A DNA stretch of 64,000 nt from Onishia niordana. Lineage in GTDB: Bacteria; Pseudomonadota; Gammaproteobacteria; Pseudomonadales; Halomonadaceae. Below the pieces are notes generated by a model, which was not told the origin of the DNA, ran no database searches, and saw only the letters and a program-made list of their open reading frames with translations. The stretch spans positions 310,001 through 374,000 of the forward strand of contig NZ_SDSD01000003.1 of assembly GCF_004798965.1 (NCBI RefSeq), given 5' to 3'. Shown here piece by piece: positions 46,646-55,621 of the stretch; within the stretch, counting starts at the first letter, position 1; each line of letters opens with the position of its first letter. Made by a program: the position numbers and the translations under genes.

Positions 46646-47686
46646 TCAGCCCTTGTGTGTAATCAGCACTTCAGGATCCAGGCGTTCTAGTGGGTAGGGC
46701 AAGCGCTGGCGCTGGCAACGCACCCCTTCAACGGTGAGGGGTTCCGGGAATTCTTTGATGTTGAGCACAGCCAGTAACTCAACCTGCTGGTAGGCGTCTC
46801 GCTCGGCGGAAAAAACGACACCCTGTCGTTTGCCCGTGGCATCAATGATCTCGGTACCGACCTCAGGCAGTTCAACTCCTTCGAATGTCAGTCTCACCAG
46901 GCGTTTTTTCACCTGTCCGCGGAAGTGGGCGCGTGCCACGACTTCCTGGCCTGTATAGCAGCCTTTCTTGAAGCTGATGCCGCCCAGCGCTTCCCAGTTG
47001 AGCATCTGTGGGAGGTAGCTGTCCTGCTGGCTTGAGCGTAGCCAGCCAAGACCGGACTGGATGTCATGCAGGCACCAGACGGCATTGCCAACAGGTGTTG
47101 CCTGCTGCGCCAGTGCTTGCCAGCTCTCCTCTAGTTCGGCGGTAGGCAGCAGGGCAATGAGGCGTGGGCGAGGCCCGGGGTGACGCAATACGACGCGCTC
47201 ATTTTGCTGGCTCTGGTGCCAGACATGCGGCGGTTCGATATCAAGGCGAGCTTCCAGCAAGGCGGGGGCATCATTACCAATCATGCCAATCGGAGCCACA
47301 TCGTCACGCAGGCGCATGTCGGCCTTGTAGAAGACGGCAAATTTATCAAGGTGCCCTTTCAGCGGTTCGAGAAGCGACTGCTCCATCAGTAGCCAATAAC
47401 AATCCTTGGCAACCTGAAACACTTGGGCGTTGGCCAGCATGCGTCCCTTGGTGCCACAGAAACAGGTCAGCGGTGCAAAATCGCCATTGGTGAGAGATAG
47501 CTGGGCACTGGTCTGGCCCTGCAGAAAACGCTCGGCATCGCTACCTGACACTTCAAGAATGCCTAAGTGCACCAATGGTGTAATGACAGTGCCGTCCAAT
47601 GCTTGGCGCGCGGCATTCGGGGTGTCGAAGGTGACGCGGGCTTCGCCATTTGCGGTGGCGCCGATGCGCGCACTCCAATCGGTCAT
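46646..47686 (-). CDS. ygfZ: YgfZ/GcvT-like folate-binding protein
   Basis: 346 aa. The signature KGCYTGQE (241-248, Cys243) is intact. The N-terminal half (LGILEVSGSDAERFLQGQTS) is GcvT-like. YgfZ aids repair or synthesis of certain iron-sulfur clusters such as that of MiaB, using folate. The gene is alone on the minus strand, converging with the TatD-family gene. The 156 bp to the next gene hold no other feature. Confidence 0.92.
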   Translation of the reverse strand: MTDWSARIGATANGEARVTFDTPNAARQALDGTVITPLVHLGILEVSGSDAERFLQGQTSAQLSLTNGDFAPLTCFCGTKGRMLANAQVFQVAKDCYWLLMEQSLLEPLKGHLDKFAVFYKADMRLRDDVAPIGMIGNDAPALLEARLDIEPPHVWHQSQQNERVVLRHPGPRPRLIALLPTAELEESWQALAQQATPVGNAVWCLHDIQSGLGWLRSSQQDSYLPQMLNWEALGGISFKKGCYTGQEVVARAHFRGQVKKRLVRLTFEGVELPEVGTEIIDATGKRQGVVFSAERDAYQQVELLAVLNIKEFPEPLTVEGVRCQRQRLPYPLERLDPEVLITHKG

Positions 47687-47842
47687 ACGAATCTCCCTTG
47701 AGGATCGGCATCCGGCGGATGTGTGTTTCCGTGGTCTGTGAGTGGGCTATGGGGGCAGTTGGCGATGATTCAAGGCTGGTCGGCCGCCGGCAAGGCCGTG
47801 CTAGACTGACTAATAAACCAAGCGCCGCTCAGAGGAATGTCC

Positions 47843-48055
47843 ATGGCGACCGTATCGCTGACCTTTAAAGGGGTCGAAAGCACTGAACTGGTCAATCGCA
47901 TCACTACCACTTTGATGATGCTCGATGGTGTCGAGAGCGCTGAAGTAGGGCGACATGGCGCTGAGGTAGAAGGGCGGGTGCGCCGTGATGTGTTGATCAA
48001 GGCCGTCGAAAAACTTGGCGTCAAGGTGAGCAGATATGACCATTACCGTGATTAG
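47843..48055 (+). CDS. HMA-like small protein lacking the CxxC metal site
   Basis: 70 aa from ATG 47843 (AGAGGA six nt upstream; ATG 47837 is too close to that site). The pattern VSLTFKGVESTELVNRITTTLMML, then GVESAEVG and VLIKAVEKLGVKV, is the beta-alpha-beta-beta-alpha-beta layout of heavy-metal-associated domains. The usual GMxCxxC is replaced by GVESTEL, with no cysteine in the protein. It overlaps the OsmC gene by 20 nt. It probably binds no copper; a protein-protein role with OsmC is a guess. Confidence 0.6.
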   Translation: MATVSLTFKGVESTELVNRITTTLMMLDGVESAEVGRHGAEVEGRVRRDVLIKAVEKLGVKVSRYDHYRD

Positions 48056-48452
48056 CCAGCGAGATGGCCGTCTTCGACAGAAAGTCGAGTTGGAGGGGTT
48101 TGAAGACCTTTATGTCGATGCTCCCAAGGTGGCCGGCGGCGACAACAGTGCGCCGGATCCTCATGACTATTTCGACCTGTCACTGGCCGCCTGCAAAGCG
48201 ATAACCGCTCAGATGTACGCCTATCGTAAGGGATGGCCGCTATCAGGCGTCACGGTGTGGGTGGTTCGTGATGAACGCGATGAGCGTCATGGGGTCTATC
48301 GACTCGATGTCATCCTGCGGTTCGAGGGTATCGATGATGAGTCGCAACTCACGCGATTGACAGAGATCTCTGATCGTTGCCCTATTCATCGTTTGATGAC
48401 GGCCTCGACGGTTGAAATCACGACCCGGCAGGCCTCATCAGAGGAGTCCTAA
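48036..48452 (+). CDS. OsmC-family protein
   Basis: 138 aa. It carries Cys53 in SLAACKAITAQMYAYRKGWPL and Cys115 in ISDRCPIHRLM, the two conserved cysteines of the OsmC/Ohr superfamily. Such proteins reduce organic hydroperoxides with lipoylated or dithiol partners; the subgroup (YhfA-like) is not certain. It overlaps the HMA-like gene and probably shares its transcript. A 14-bp repeated motif follows 6 bp after the stop. Confidence 0.87.
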   Translation: MTITVISQRDGRLRQKVELEGFEDLYVDAPKVAGGDNSAPDPHDYFDLSLAACKAITAQMYAYRKGWPLSGVTVWVVRDERDERHGVYRLDVILRFEGIDDESQLTRLTEISDRCPIHRLMTASTVEITTRQASSEES

Positions 48453-48458
48453 GTAATT

Positions 48459-48472
48459 TATACCGTTATCTT
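48459..48472 (+). repeat. 14-bp intergenic motif, copy 2
   Basis: TATACCGTTATCTT, 6 bp after the OsmC stop and 39 bp before uvrB. Identical to copies at 25893 and 51389. Confidence 0.85.
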
Positions 48473-48511
48473 ATTTGTGCGGTCAGCGTCCACTCATAGC
48501 CGAGAACCGAT

Positions 48512-50542
48512 ATGAGCAAGCCCTTTCGTCTGCAGTCAAAATTCCAACCCGCAGGGGATCAGCCAGCCGCGATCGACGGCCTCATCAAAGGGTTGGATTC
48601 GGGGTTGGCGCATCAGACGCTGCTTGGGGTAACCGGTTCGGGCAAGACGTTCACCGTCGCCAATGTGGTCGAGCGTGTACAGCGGCCGACCATCGTCATG
48701 GCACCCAACAAGACCTTGGCTGCTCAACTCTATGGCGAGTTCAAGGCTTTCTTCCCCGACAATGCCGTCGAGTATTTCGTTTCTTATTACGACTACTACC
48801 AGCCCGAAGCTTACGTGCCATCTTCTGATACCTTCATCGAGAAGGATGCCTCGGTAAACGATCACATCGAGCAGATGCGACTGTCAGCCACCAAGGCGCT
48901 TCTCGAGCGCCGCGACGCCTTGATCGTCGTTTCCGTCTCGGCAATCTATGGTCTCGGTGATCCGGATCAGTACCTGAAGATGCGCTTGCACTTCACCCGC
49001 GGCGAGCTGATCGATCAACGCAAGTTTCTGCGTCGTTTGGCAGAGCTGCAGTATACCCGCAACGATATGGATTTCCGGCGTGGCACCTATCGGGTACGAG
49101 GCGACGTCATCGATATCTTTCCGGCAGATGCCGAAGATGAGGCGGTGCGGGTCGAGCTGTTCGATGACGAGATCGATGGCATCAGCCTGTTCGATCCGCT
49201 GACCGGTGAGATTCGCGGCAAGGTGCCGCGCATGACCATCTACCCCAAAAGTCACTACGTCACGCCGCGCGATACCATTCTCCAGGCAGCCGAGCACATC
49301 AAGAATGAGATGACGGAGCGCCTAGACGTCCTGCGCAAGAACGATAAGTTGGTCGAGGCGCAGCGACTCGAGCAGCGCACGTTATATGACATCGAAATGA
49401 TGCATGAACTTGGTTATTGCAATGGTATCGAGAACTACTCCCGTTATCTTTCCGGACGAGCCCCTGGCGAGCCACCACCGACGTTCTTTGACTACTTGCC
49501 GACCGATGCACTGTTGGTGATAGACGAGTCGCATGTCAGCGTGCCCCAGGTTGGCGGCATGTACAAAGGCGACCGTTCGCGCAAGGAAACGCTGGTCGAG
49601 TACGGCTTCCGGTTGCCATCAGCGCTCGATAACCGGCCGATGAAGTTCGAAGAATGGGAGCGAATTGCCCCTCAGGCGATTTTCGTCTCTGCGACACCGG
49701 GACCTTATGAGGCAGAGCATGCAGGGCAGGTCGTGGAGCAGGTGGTGCGTCCGACGGGTCTTGTTGATCCGGAGATCGAGGTGCGACCGGCCTCCACTCA
49801 GGTCGATGATCTGCTGTCCGAGATCAAATTGCGCACTGAGGTTGGCGAGCGTGTGCTGGTAACCACCTTGACCAAGCGGATGGCCGAGGATTTGACCGAA
49901 TACCTCGACGAGCATGACGTGCGGGTGCGTTACCTGCATTCAGATATCGATACGGTAGAGCGCGTTGAGATCATTCGCGATCTGCGTCTCGGCAAGTTCG
50001 ATGTGCTTGTGGGCATCAACCTGTTGAGGGAGGGACTGGATATCCCCGAGGTGTCTCTGGTGGCAATCCTCGACGCTGATAAAGAAGGGTTCCTACGCAA
50101 CGAACGCTCGTTGATACAGACCATCGGTCGCGCCGCACGCAACGCCCACGGTAAGGCGATCCTCTATGGCGACCGGGTCACCGTGTCGATGCAGCGTTCA
50201 ATGGATGAAACCGAACGCCGCCGTGAGAAGCAGCTGGCCTTTAACGAGGCGCATGGTATCTCGCCCGTGACGATTACCAAGTCGGTAGAAGACATCATGG
50301 AGGGCGCTCAGGCACCGGGTAGCAAGCGAAGCCGTCAGCGCGGTGAGCGCAAGGTGGCTGAGCCTGCCGGGGAGTATAGTGCTGAGCAATTGGCGGCCCT
50401 GAAACCGGACGAGATGCGCCGAGAAGTATCCAAGCTGGAAGACGCTATGCATGAAGCAGCACAGAACCTCGAATTCGAGGAGGCTGCCCGTCTTCGCGAC
50501 CGCTTGCATACCCTCAAGGAGCGCCAGTTGGCGCTAGGGTAG
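48512..50542 (+). CDS. uvrB: excinuclease ABC subunit B
   Basis: 676 aa. Walker [11 protein letters not shown] near residue 37, the beta-hairpin region [20 protein letters not shown], helicase motifs V and VI ([31 protein letters not shown]), and the C-terminal UVR motif ([21 protein letters not shown]). UvrB verifies damage and loads UvrC in nucleotide excision repair. I see no LexA-like box in the 59-bp gap upstream. nei follows 3 bp later, so the two repair genes are likely co-transcribed. Confidence 0.97.
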   Translation: MSKPFRLQSKFQPAGDQPAAIDGLIKGLDSGLAHQTLLGVTGSGKTFTVANVVERVQRPTIVMAPNKTLAAQLYGEFKAFFPDNAVEYFVSYYDYYQPEAYVPSSDTFIEKDASVNDHIEQMRLSATKALLERRDALIVVSVSAIYGLGDPDQYLKMRLHFTRGELIDQRKFLRRLAELQYTRNDMDFRRGTYRVRGDVIDIFPADAEDEAVRVELFDDEIDGISLFDPLTGEIRGKVPRMTIYPKSHYVTPRDTILQAAEHIKNEMTERLDVLRKNDKLVEAQRLEQRTLYDIEMMHELGYCNGIENYSRYLSGRAPGEPPPTFFDYLPTDALLVIDESHVSVPQVGGMYKGDRSRKETLVEYGFRLPSALDNRPMKFEEWERIAPQAIFVSATPGPYEAEHAGQVVEQVVRPTGLVDPEIEVRPASTQVDDLLSEIKLRTEVGERVLVTTLTKRMAEDLTEYLDEHDVRVRYLHSDIDTVERVEIIRDLRLGKFDVLVGINLLREGLDIPEVSLVAILDADKEGFLRNERSLIQTIGRAARNAHGKAILYGDRVTVSMQRSMDETERRREKQLAFNEAHGISPVTITKSVEDIMEGAQAPGSKRSRQRGERKVAEPAGEYSAEQLAALKPDEMRREVSKLEDAMHEAAQNLEFEEAARLRDRLHTLKERQLALG

Positions 50543-50545
50543 GCG

Positions 50546-51367
50546 ATGCCCGAAGGTCCTGAAATCCGTCGCGTGGCCGACCGCCTAGGCCGTCAGCTGG
50601 TCGGCAAGCCGCTGGAATCTGTGTGGTTCGCTTTTCCGGAACTTGAAGGGGAGGGCGCCGACCTCGAAGGTCGGCAAGTAATGGCCGTAGAGAGCTGGGG
50701 AAAGGCGCTGTTGATCTACTTCGATAATGATCGGGTTATGTATTCCCATAATCAGCTCTACGGCGTCTGGAAACTCCATCGTGCCGGCCGATCACCTTCG
50801 ACGCGGCGGTCGCTCAGGGTGCAACTACAGGCTGGCGGCCGTACGGCCAGTCTTTACAGCGCTTCGGATGTATCCCTATGGCAGTCGGACCAAGTACAGC
50901 AACATCCTTTTCTGTCGCGACTTGGTCCGGATCTCCTGAGTCATGGCGTCTCGGTCAATGATATCGAAGAGAGGCTTGCTACGGCTAAGTTTCGACGACG
51001 CGCGCTGGGTGGCTTACTGCTTGATCAGGGGTTCTATGCCGGAATCGGCAACTATTTGCGGTCCGAAATGCTGTTCTTTGCGGGGGTAGCGCCACAGCGT
51101 CGACCGATGGACCTTGACGATAGTCAGCGCTCAAAGCTCGCGACGGTGATTCTGGACGTTATTCAACAAGCCTATCATCAGGCCGGCGTCACGAATCGCC
51201 CGGCCTGGATCGAGCGTGAAAAACGTGCCGGCGCGACACGGGGGCGGTGGCGCTTTGCCGTCTTCGGCCGTGATGGGCTAGCCTGCCATGCCTGCAGCAA
51301 CCAGGTGTCACGGCGCATGGTGACGTCTCGGCGGCTGTATTATTGCCCGAACTGCCAGTCGAGTTGA
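50546..51367 (+). CDS. nei: endonuclease VIII (Nei), Fpg/Nei-family DNA glycosylase
   Basis: 273 aa. N-terminal MPEGPEIRR (catalytic Pro2 and Glu3), SHNQLYGVWKL, LLLDQGFYAGIGNYLRSE, and a C-terminal zinc finger with CHAC and CPNC. The wording follows E. coli Nei (VWFAFP, SHNQLYGVW) rather than MutM. It removes oxidised pyrimidines and cuts the abasic site. It is 3 bp from uvrB. Confidence 0.93.
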   Translation: MPEGPEIRRVADRLGRQLVGKPLESVWFAFPELEGEGADLEGRQVMAVESWGKALLIYFDNDRVMYSHNQLYGVWKLHRAGRSPSTRRSLRVQLQAGGRTASLYSASDVSLWQSDQVQQHPFLSRLGPDLLSHGVSVNDIEERLATAKFRRRALGGLLLDQGFYAGIGNYLRSEMLFFAGVAPQRRPMDLDDSQRSKLATVILDVIQQAYHQAGVTNRPAWIEREKRAGATRGRWRFAVFGRDGLACHACSNQVSRRMVTSRRLYYCPNCQSS

Positions 51368-51388
51368 TGATTTCATCCCCTAAATAAT

Positions 51389-51402
51389 TATACCGTTATC
51401 TT
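51389..51402 (+). repeat. 14-bp intergenic motif, copy 3
   Basis: TATACCGTTATCTT, 21 bp after the nei stop and upstream of the fumarase promoter. Identical to copies at 25893 and 48459. Confidence 0.85.
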
Positions 51403-51440
51403 TCATTTGGTCGCGTAAGAATGGAAGTGGACCTAGGCAA

Positions 51441-51469
51441 TTCAGCGCGGGGAGGCGATGCGGTATAAT
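51441..51469 (+). promoter_or_regulatory. sigma70-type promoter of fumarase gene
   Basis: TATAAT at 51464-51469 is a perfect -10; TTCAGC at 51441-51446 is a weak -35 with a 17-bp spacer. The start codon is 68 bp downstream. Confidence 0.6.
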
Positions 51470-51537
51470 GCCATCATTTCACTCGCCATGACCTGATCGC
51501 GGCGAGCCCGATGACAACGATAGGGAGTCGCTTCCAT

Positions 51538-53043
51538 ATGACCGTGATCCGCCAGGATGATCTTATTCAAAGTGTTGCCGACGCACTTCAGTATATCTCG
51601 TACTATCATCCGAAGGATTTCATAGACGCCATGCATAGCGCCTATGAACGGGAAGAAAACCCCGCCGCTAAAGACGCCATTGCTCAGATCCTCATCAATT
51701 CACGCATGTGCGCGCTGGGCCACCGTCCGATCTGTCAGGACACCGGCATTGTCACTGTCTTTGTGCATGTTGGCATGAACGTTCAGTGGGACGCCGAGAT
51801 GAGCCTCGATGACATGATTAATGAGGGCGTGCGCCGTGCCTACAAGCTGCCGGATAACGTCCTGCGGGCCTCGGTGCTAGCCGACCCAGACGGCAAGCGT
51901 CAGAACACCAAAGATAATACGCCAGCCATCATTCACCATAAGCTAGTGCCAGGCGACAAGATTGAGGTACATGTGGCCGCGAAGGGGGGAGGCAGCGAAG
52001 CCAAGTCCAAGTTCGCCATGCTGAATCCGTCCGATTCAGTGGTGGACTGGGTTCTTGAGCAGTTGCCGAAGATGGGCGCCGGCTGGTGTCCGCCGGGCAT
52101 GCTTGGCATCGGTATTGGTGGCACTGCCGAGAAGGCAATGGAGATTGCCAAGGAAGCACTGCTCGATCCCATCGATATTCAGGATCTGCAGGCACGTGGT
52201 GCCAGCAATCGTGCCGAGGAGTTGCGCCTGGAGCTTTACGACAAGGTCAATCAAAGCGGGATTGGCGCTCAAGGTCTTGGTGGTTTAACTACGGTGCTCG
52301 ACATCAAGGTCAAGGATTTCCCGACCCACGCTGCCAACAAGCCGGTGGCCATCATTCCCAATTGTGCAGCCACTCGTCACGTGCATTTTAGTCTTGACGG
52401 TAACGGGGCTGCCGAACTGCCTGTGCCGAAGTTAGAAGACTGGCCGGAAATCACGCGCGAGATTGGCGAGAACGTCAAACGTGTCAATCTCGATACCGTC
52501 ACGCCTGAAGAAGTACGCAGTTGGCAGCCAGGCGATACCTTGCTACTCAACGGCAAGCTTCTTACCGGCCGTGATGCGGCTCACAAGCGCATGACCGAGA
52601 TGCTAGCAAAGGGCGAGCCGCTGCCTGTCGATATGAAAGGGCGGTTCATCTATTACGTGGGTCCGGTCGACCCGGTTCGCGACGAGGTCGTGGGGCCTGC
52701 CGGCCCGACCACTGCGACTCGCATGGATAAGTTTACCCGCACCATGCTCGAGGAAACCGGACTATTGGGCATGGTTGGCAAGGCTGAGCGTGGGCCAATG
52801 GCCATTGAAGCAATTCGCGACAGCCAAGCCAGCTACCTGATGGCCGTTGGAGGCGCTGCCTACCTGGTTGCTCAGGCAATCAAGAAATCTCGTGTGGTCG
52901 GCTTCGAGGATCTGGGCATGGAAGCCATCTACGAGTTTGAGGTCGAAGACATGCCTGTCACCGTGGCCGTCGATAGCCAGGGTGAGTCGGTTCACCAGAG
53001 TGGACCGGCTAAGTGGAAGGAAATCATCGCCGAGCGGGTGTGA
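51538..53043 (+). CDS. fumarate hydratase, class I (iron-sulfur)
   Basis: 501 aa. Cys66 in GHRPICQDTGIV, Cys184 in AGWCPPGM and Cys276 in IPNCAATRH are spaced as the 4Fe-4S ligands of class I fumarases. The C-terminal half carries YYVGPVDPV and GPTTATRMDKFT. It converts fumarate and malate in the citric acid cycle and is sensitive to superoxide. The start at 51538 follows GGGAG and gives the Pseudomonas-type MTVIRQDDLIQSVADALQ; ATG 51511 is less likely. Confidence 0.95.
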   Translation: MTVIRQDDLIQSVADALQYISYYHPKDFIDAMHSAYEREENPAAKDAIAQILINSRMCALGHRPICQDTGIVTVFVHVGMNVQWDAEMSLDDMINEGVRRAYKLPDNVLRASVLADPDGKRQNTKDNTPAIIHHKLVPGDKIEVHVAAKGGGSEAKSKFAMLNPSDSVVDWVLEQLPKMGAGWCPPGMLGIGIGGTAEKAMEIAKEALLDPIDIQDLQARGASNRAEELRLELYDKVNQSGIGAQGLGGLTTVLDIKVKDFPTHAANKPVAIIPNCAATRHVHFSLDGNGAAELPVPKLEDWPEITREIGENVKRVNLDTVTPEEVRSWQPGDTLLLNGKLLTGRDAAHKRMTEMLAKGEPLPVDMKGRFIYYVGPVDPVRDEVVGPAGPTTATRMDKFTRTMLEETGLLGMVGKAERGPMAIEAIRDSQASYLMAVGGAAYLVAQAIKKSRVVGFEDLGMEAIYEFEVEDMPVTVAVDSQGESVHQSGPAKWKEIIAERV

Positions 53044-53071
53044 TCTTGGTCATGTCTTGCTAGTGCTAACC

Positions 53072-53113
53072 GGTGCTCTCGACATTGTCGGGAGTACCAC
53101 TTTCGCTTTTTTT
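53072..53113 (+). terminator. probable terminator of fumarase gene
   Basis: GGTGCTCTCGA (53072-53082) pairs with TCGGGAGTACC (53088-53098), 11 bp with two G-U pairs, followed eight bases later by seven T residues. Confidence 0.65.
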
Positions 53114-53131
53114 CGTCGAAGGGATGCGACC

Positions 53132-54550
53132 ATGACCTCATGGCTGCTAGGCACGGCCATTTTTCTGATTCATGTGTCAGGCCTGCTTTCGGCAGTTCTG
53201 GCTCTGATGTCCAGTCGAACCTCTCAGGGGGCCATCGCCTGGATCATTTCTCTGGTGACCTTCCCTTATTTTGCGCTGCCGGCCTACTGGATATTCGGTC
53301 GACCGCGTTTCTACGGTTATGTGTCGGCTCGCGGTCAGCGAGATACCGTATTACGCCGCGTGCTGGCTCGTTATCGGCCCCAGGTCGACCCTTTCCTCGC
53401 TGGCAGTAGTCATGGTGACCTGCGTGCCGTCGAGCAGCTAGCGTTGATGCCGATGACACGCGGCAACAGCACCCAGTTGCTGATTGATGGAGATGATACG
53501 TTCGAGAGCCTCTTCGCAGGTATCGATGCGGCCGAAGATTATGTCCTCGTGCAGTTCTTCATTGTGCGCCATGACGCCCTTGGTCTTCGCCTCAAGCAGC
53601 ATTTGACGCACGCCGCCGAGCGCGGGGTGCGCGTCTATTTTCTGTATGACGAAATCGGCAGCCGCAAGTTGAAGGAAGGTTATCTTCGTGACCTTTGTGA
53701 GGCCGGGGTAGGGGTCAGTGCTTTTCACTCATCCCGGGGTTGGCGGCATCGGTTCCAACTCAACTTTCGCAACCATCGCAAGATACTGGTAGTGGATGGC
53801 CGAGAAGGGTGGCTCGGTGGCTTTAATGTTGGTGTCGAATATCTGGGCCAGGATCCGCGACATGGGCACTGGCGCGATACTCACCTCAAGCTGACTGGGC
53901 CGAGCGTGCTGGGGCTGCAGGAAGCGTTTTGGGAAGACTGGCACTGGGCTACAGGGGATGTGTTGGGGCTTGCCTGGAAGCCACAGGGGGCGTCTGAAAA
54001 CGGGCAAAATGTCGTGGTCGTCCCCTCTGGGCCAGCGGACCACCAGGAGACGGCGAGTCTATTGGTGCAACACGCCATTCATAGTGCCGAGCAGCGTCTA
54101 TGGGTCACCAGCCCCTACTTCGTACCGGATCACAGCGTTTTAGATGCCTTGCGTTTGGCAGCGATGCGCGGTGTTGATGTGCGCATCATGATGCCTGAAC
54201 GTCCTGATCATCTATTGGTATTTCTGTCCGCTTTCGCGTTCCTCCCGGACATGCTACGTGCCGGCATCAAGGTGTACCGTTATCAGCCTGGCTTCCTGCA
54301 CCAGAAGGTCATATTGATCGATGACACTGCCGCAAGTGTGGGGACTGTCAATCTCGACAATCGCTCTTTTAGGCTCAATTTTGAGATCACAGCCTTCGTT
54401 TCCGATTCGCGCTTTGCCAGTGATGTGGAAGCGATGTTGGAGGCCGACTTTGCCAATTGTCGCCGAGTCGAGTACGAAGAGCTTCAGAAGCGCGCCCTAT
54501 GGCGTAAGCTGATATCACGGGCGGCTTACCTCCTGTCTCCTATCCAGTGA
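53132..54550 (+). CDS. cls: cardiolipin synthase
   Basis: 472 aa. Two N-terminal membrane helices, then two phospholipase-D HKD motifs: NHRKILVVDGREGWLGGFN and HQKVILIDDTAASVGTVNLDNRS. The wording FPYFALPAYWIFGRP and SPYFVPD is standard for bacterial Cls. It condenses two phosphatidylglycerols to cardiolipin in the inner membrane. The start at 53132 has AAGGG upstream; the longer frame is a shadow of the fumarase gene. Confidence 0.94.
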   Translation: MTSWLLGTAIFLIHVSGLLSAVLALMSSRTSQGAIAWIISLVTFPYFALPAYWIFGRPRFYGYVSARGQRDTVLRRVLARYRPQVDPFLAGSSHGDLRAVEQLALMPMTRGNSTQLLIDGDDTFESLFAGIDAAEDYVLVQFFIVRHDALGLRLKQHLTHAAERGVRVYFLYDEIGSRKLKEGYLRDLCEAGVGVSAFHSSRGWRHRFQLNFRNHRKILVVDGREGWLGGFNVGVEYLGQDPRHGHWRDTHLKLTGPSVLGLQEAFWEDWHWATGDVLGLAWKPQGASENGQNVVVVPSGPADHQETASLLVQHAIHSAEQRLWVTSPYFVPDHSVLDALRLAAMRGVDVRIMMPERPDHLLVFLSAFAFLPDMLRAGIKVYRYQPGFLHQKVILIDDTAASVGTVNLDNRSFRLNFEITAFVSDSRFASDVEAMLEADFANCRRVEYEELQKRALWRKLISRAAYLLSPIQ

Positions 54551-54703
54551 CCGGTTATTGTCCCGATGGCTCTGATGGGACAGCGATTTTCAGCAAGCCG
54601 ACCCTGCAATTGGAAATCAGCAGAGGAGCGGCTAGAGTGGCAAGCCTCGTGAACCCGGCTTGGTCGGGTTATCACCTTTATATGACATTCCAACGGAGTC
54701 GCG

Positions 54704-55621
54704 GTGAATCTCGAAACCAAGTGGCTGGAAGACTTCGTCGCCCTGTCCAATACCTGCAGTTTTTCCGCCTCGGCGCGCCAGCGTCATGTGACTCAGCCGG
54801 CTTTTAGCCGCCGCATACGTTCGCTTGAGCAGGCGGTGGGCGTAACCCTGGTGGATCGTTCCACCACCCCTGTTGGGCTGACACCAGAGGGCCAGCTGTT
54901 CCTGATCACCGCACGAAACCTGGTCGAGCAGCTAAATGAGTGTTTGGGCCACTTGCGCGGTGTGGCAATGGACACTGAGGCCCTGGACATTGTCGCAGCA
55001 CACTCCTTGGCCTTAGCCTTCTACCCGCAATGGATATCTAGGCTTCAGCAGGGCTTGGGAGAGCTACCGACGCGTCTGGTGGCCATGAATGTTGGCGAGG
55101 CCATTCATGTGCTGCGTGAGGGCAATTGTGACCTAATGCTTGGCTACTATGATCCCTATGCCAGCATGCAGCTCGATGCAGAAGTCTTTCCTTCCTTCTC
55201 TGTCGGTCAGGTCAAGATGATTCCGGTTTGTCTCCCGGATGCCAGCGGCAAGCCGCGCTTTCCGCTGGCAGGAGAAGGGCAGATCCCCTTCCTGTCTTAC
55301 ACCCAAGGTGCCTTTCTGGGTCGAAGCGTGCGAATGCTGCTCAAGAATGATCCATTACGCCTTCGACTACGCACCGTCTATGAAACTGCCATGGCAGAAG
55401 GCCTCAAAGGGATGGTGATGCAGGGCGTCGGCATGGCGTGGATTCCAGATTTCTGCATTCGCGAGGAGTTGTCTAGTGTGCGACTCGTCCGCGCCGCGGC
55501 CGAAGACTGGGACGTGCCCTTGGAGATCCGGCTCTATCGTTGTTCTCTGGTTCACAAGCCGGGGGTCGAGAAACTGTGGCGTCAGATGATGAAGCTGCCG
55601 CGCGATTTCCTAGAAGCCTAA
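54704..55621 (+). CDS. LysR-family regulator similar to HypT (YjiE)
   Basis: 305 aa, GTG start with CGGAG upstream. NLETKWLEDFVALSNTCSFSASA and VTQPAFSRRIRSLEQAVGVTLVDR match E. coli HypT (IETKWLYDFLTL, VSQPAFSRRIRALEQAIGVELF), as do AAHSLAL and GVGMAWIPDF. HypT responds to hypochlorite through methionine oxidation in E. coli. The same trigger here is an inference. It converges on the next gene with no gap. Confidence 0.83.
   Translation: MNLETKWLEDFVALSNTCSFSASARQRHVTQPAFSRRIRSLEQAVGVTLVDRSTTPVGLTPEGQLFLITARNLVEQLNECLGHLRGVAMDTEALDIVAAHSLALAFYPQWISRLQQGLGELPTRLVAMNVGEAIHVLREGNCDLMLGYYDPYASMQLDAEVFPSFSVGQVKMIPVCLPDASGKPRFPLAGEGQIPFLSYTQGAFLGRSVRMLLKNDPLRLRLRTVYETAMAEGLKGMVMQGVGMAWIPDFCIREELSSVRLVRAAAEDWDVPLEIRLYRCSLVHKPGVEKLWRQMMKLPRDFLEA

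Noticed and set aside
48453-48511. LexA box before uvrB
   Set aside because: No CTGT-N8-ACAG pattern is present; only the 14-bp motif and the ribosome site are seen.
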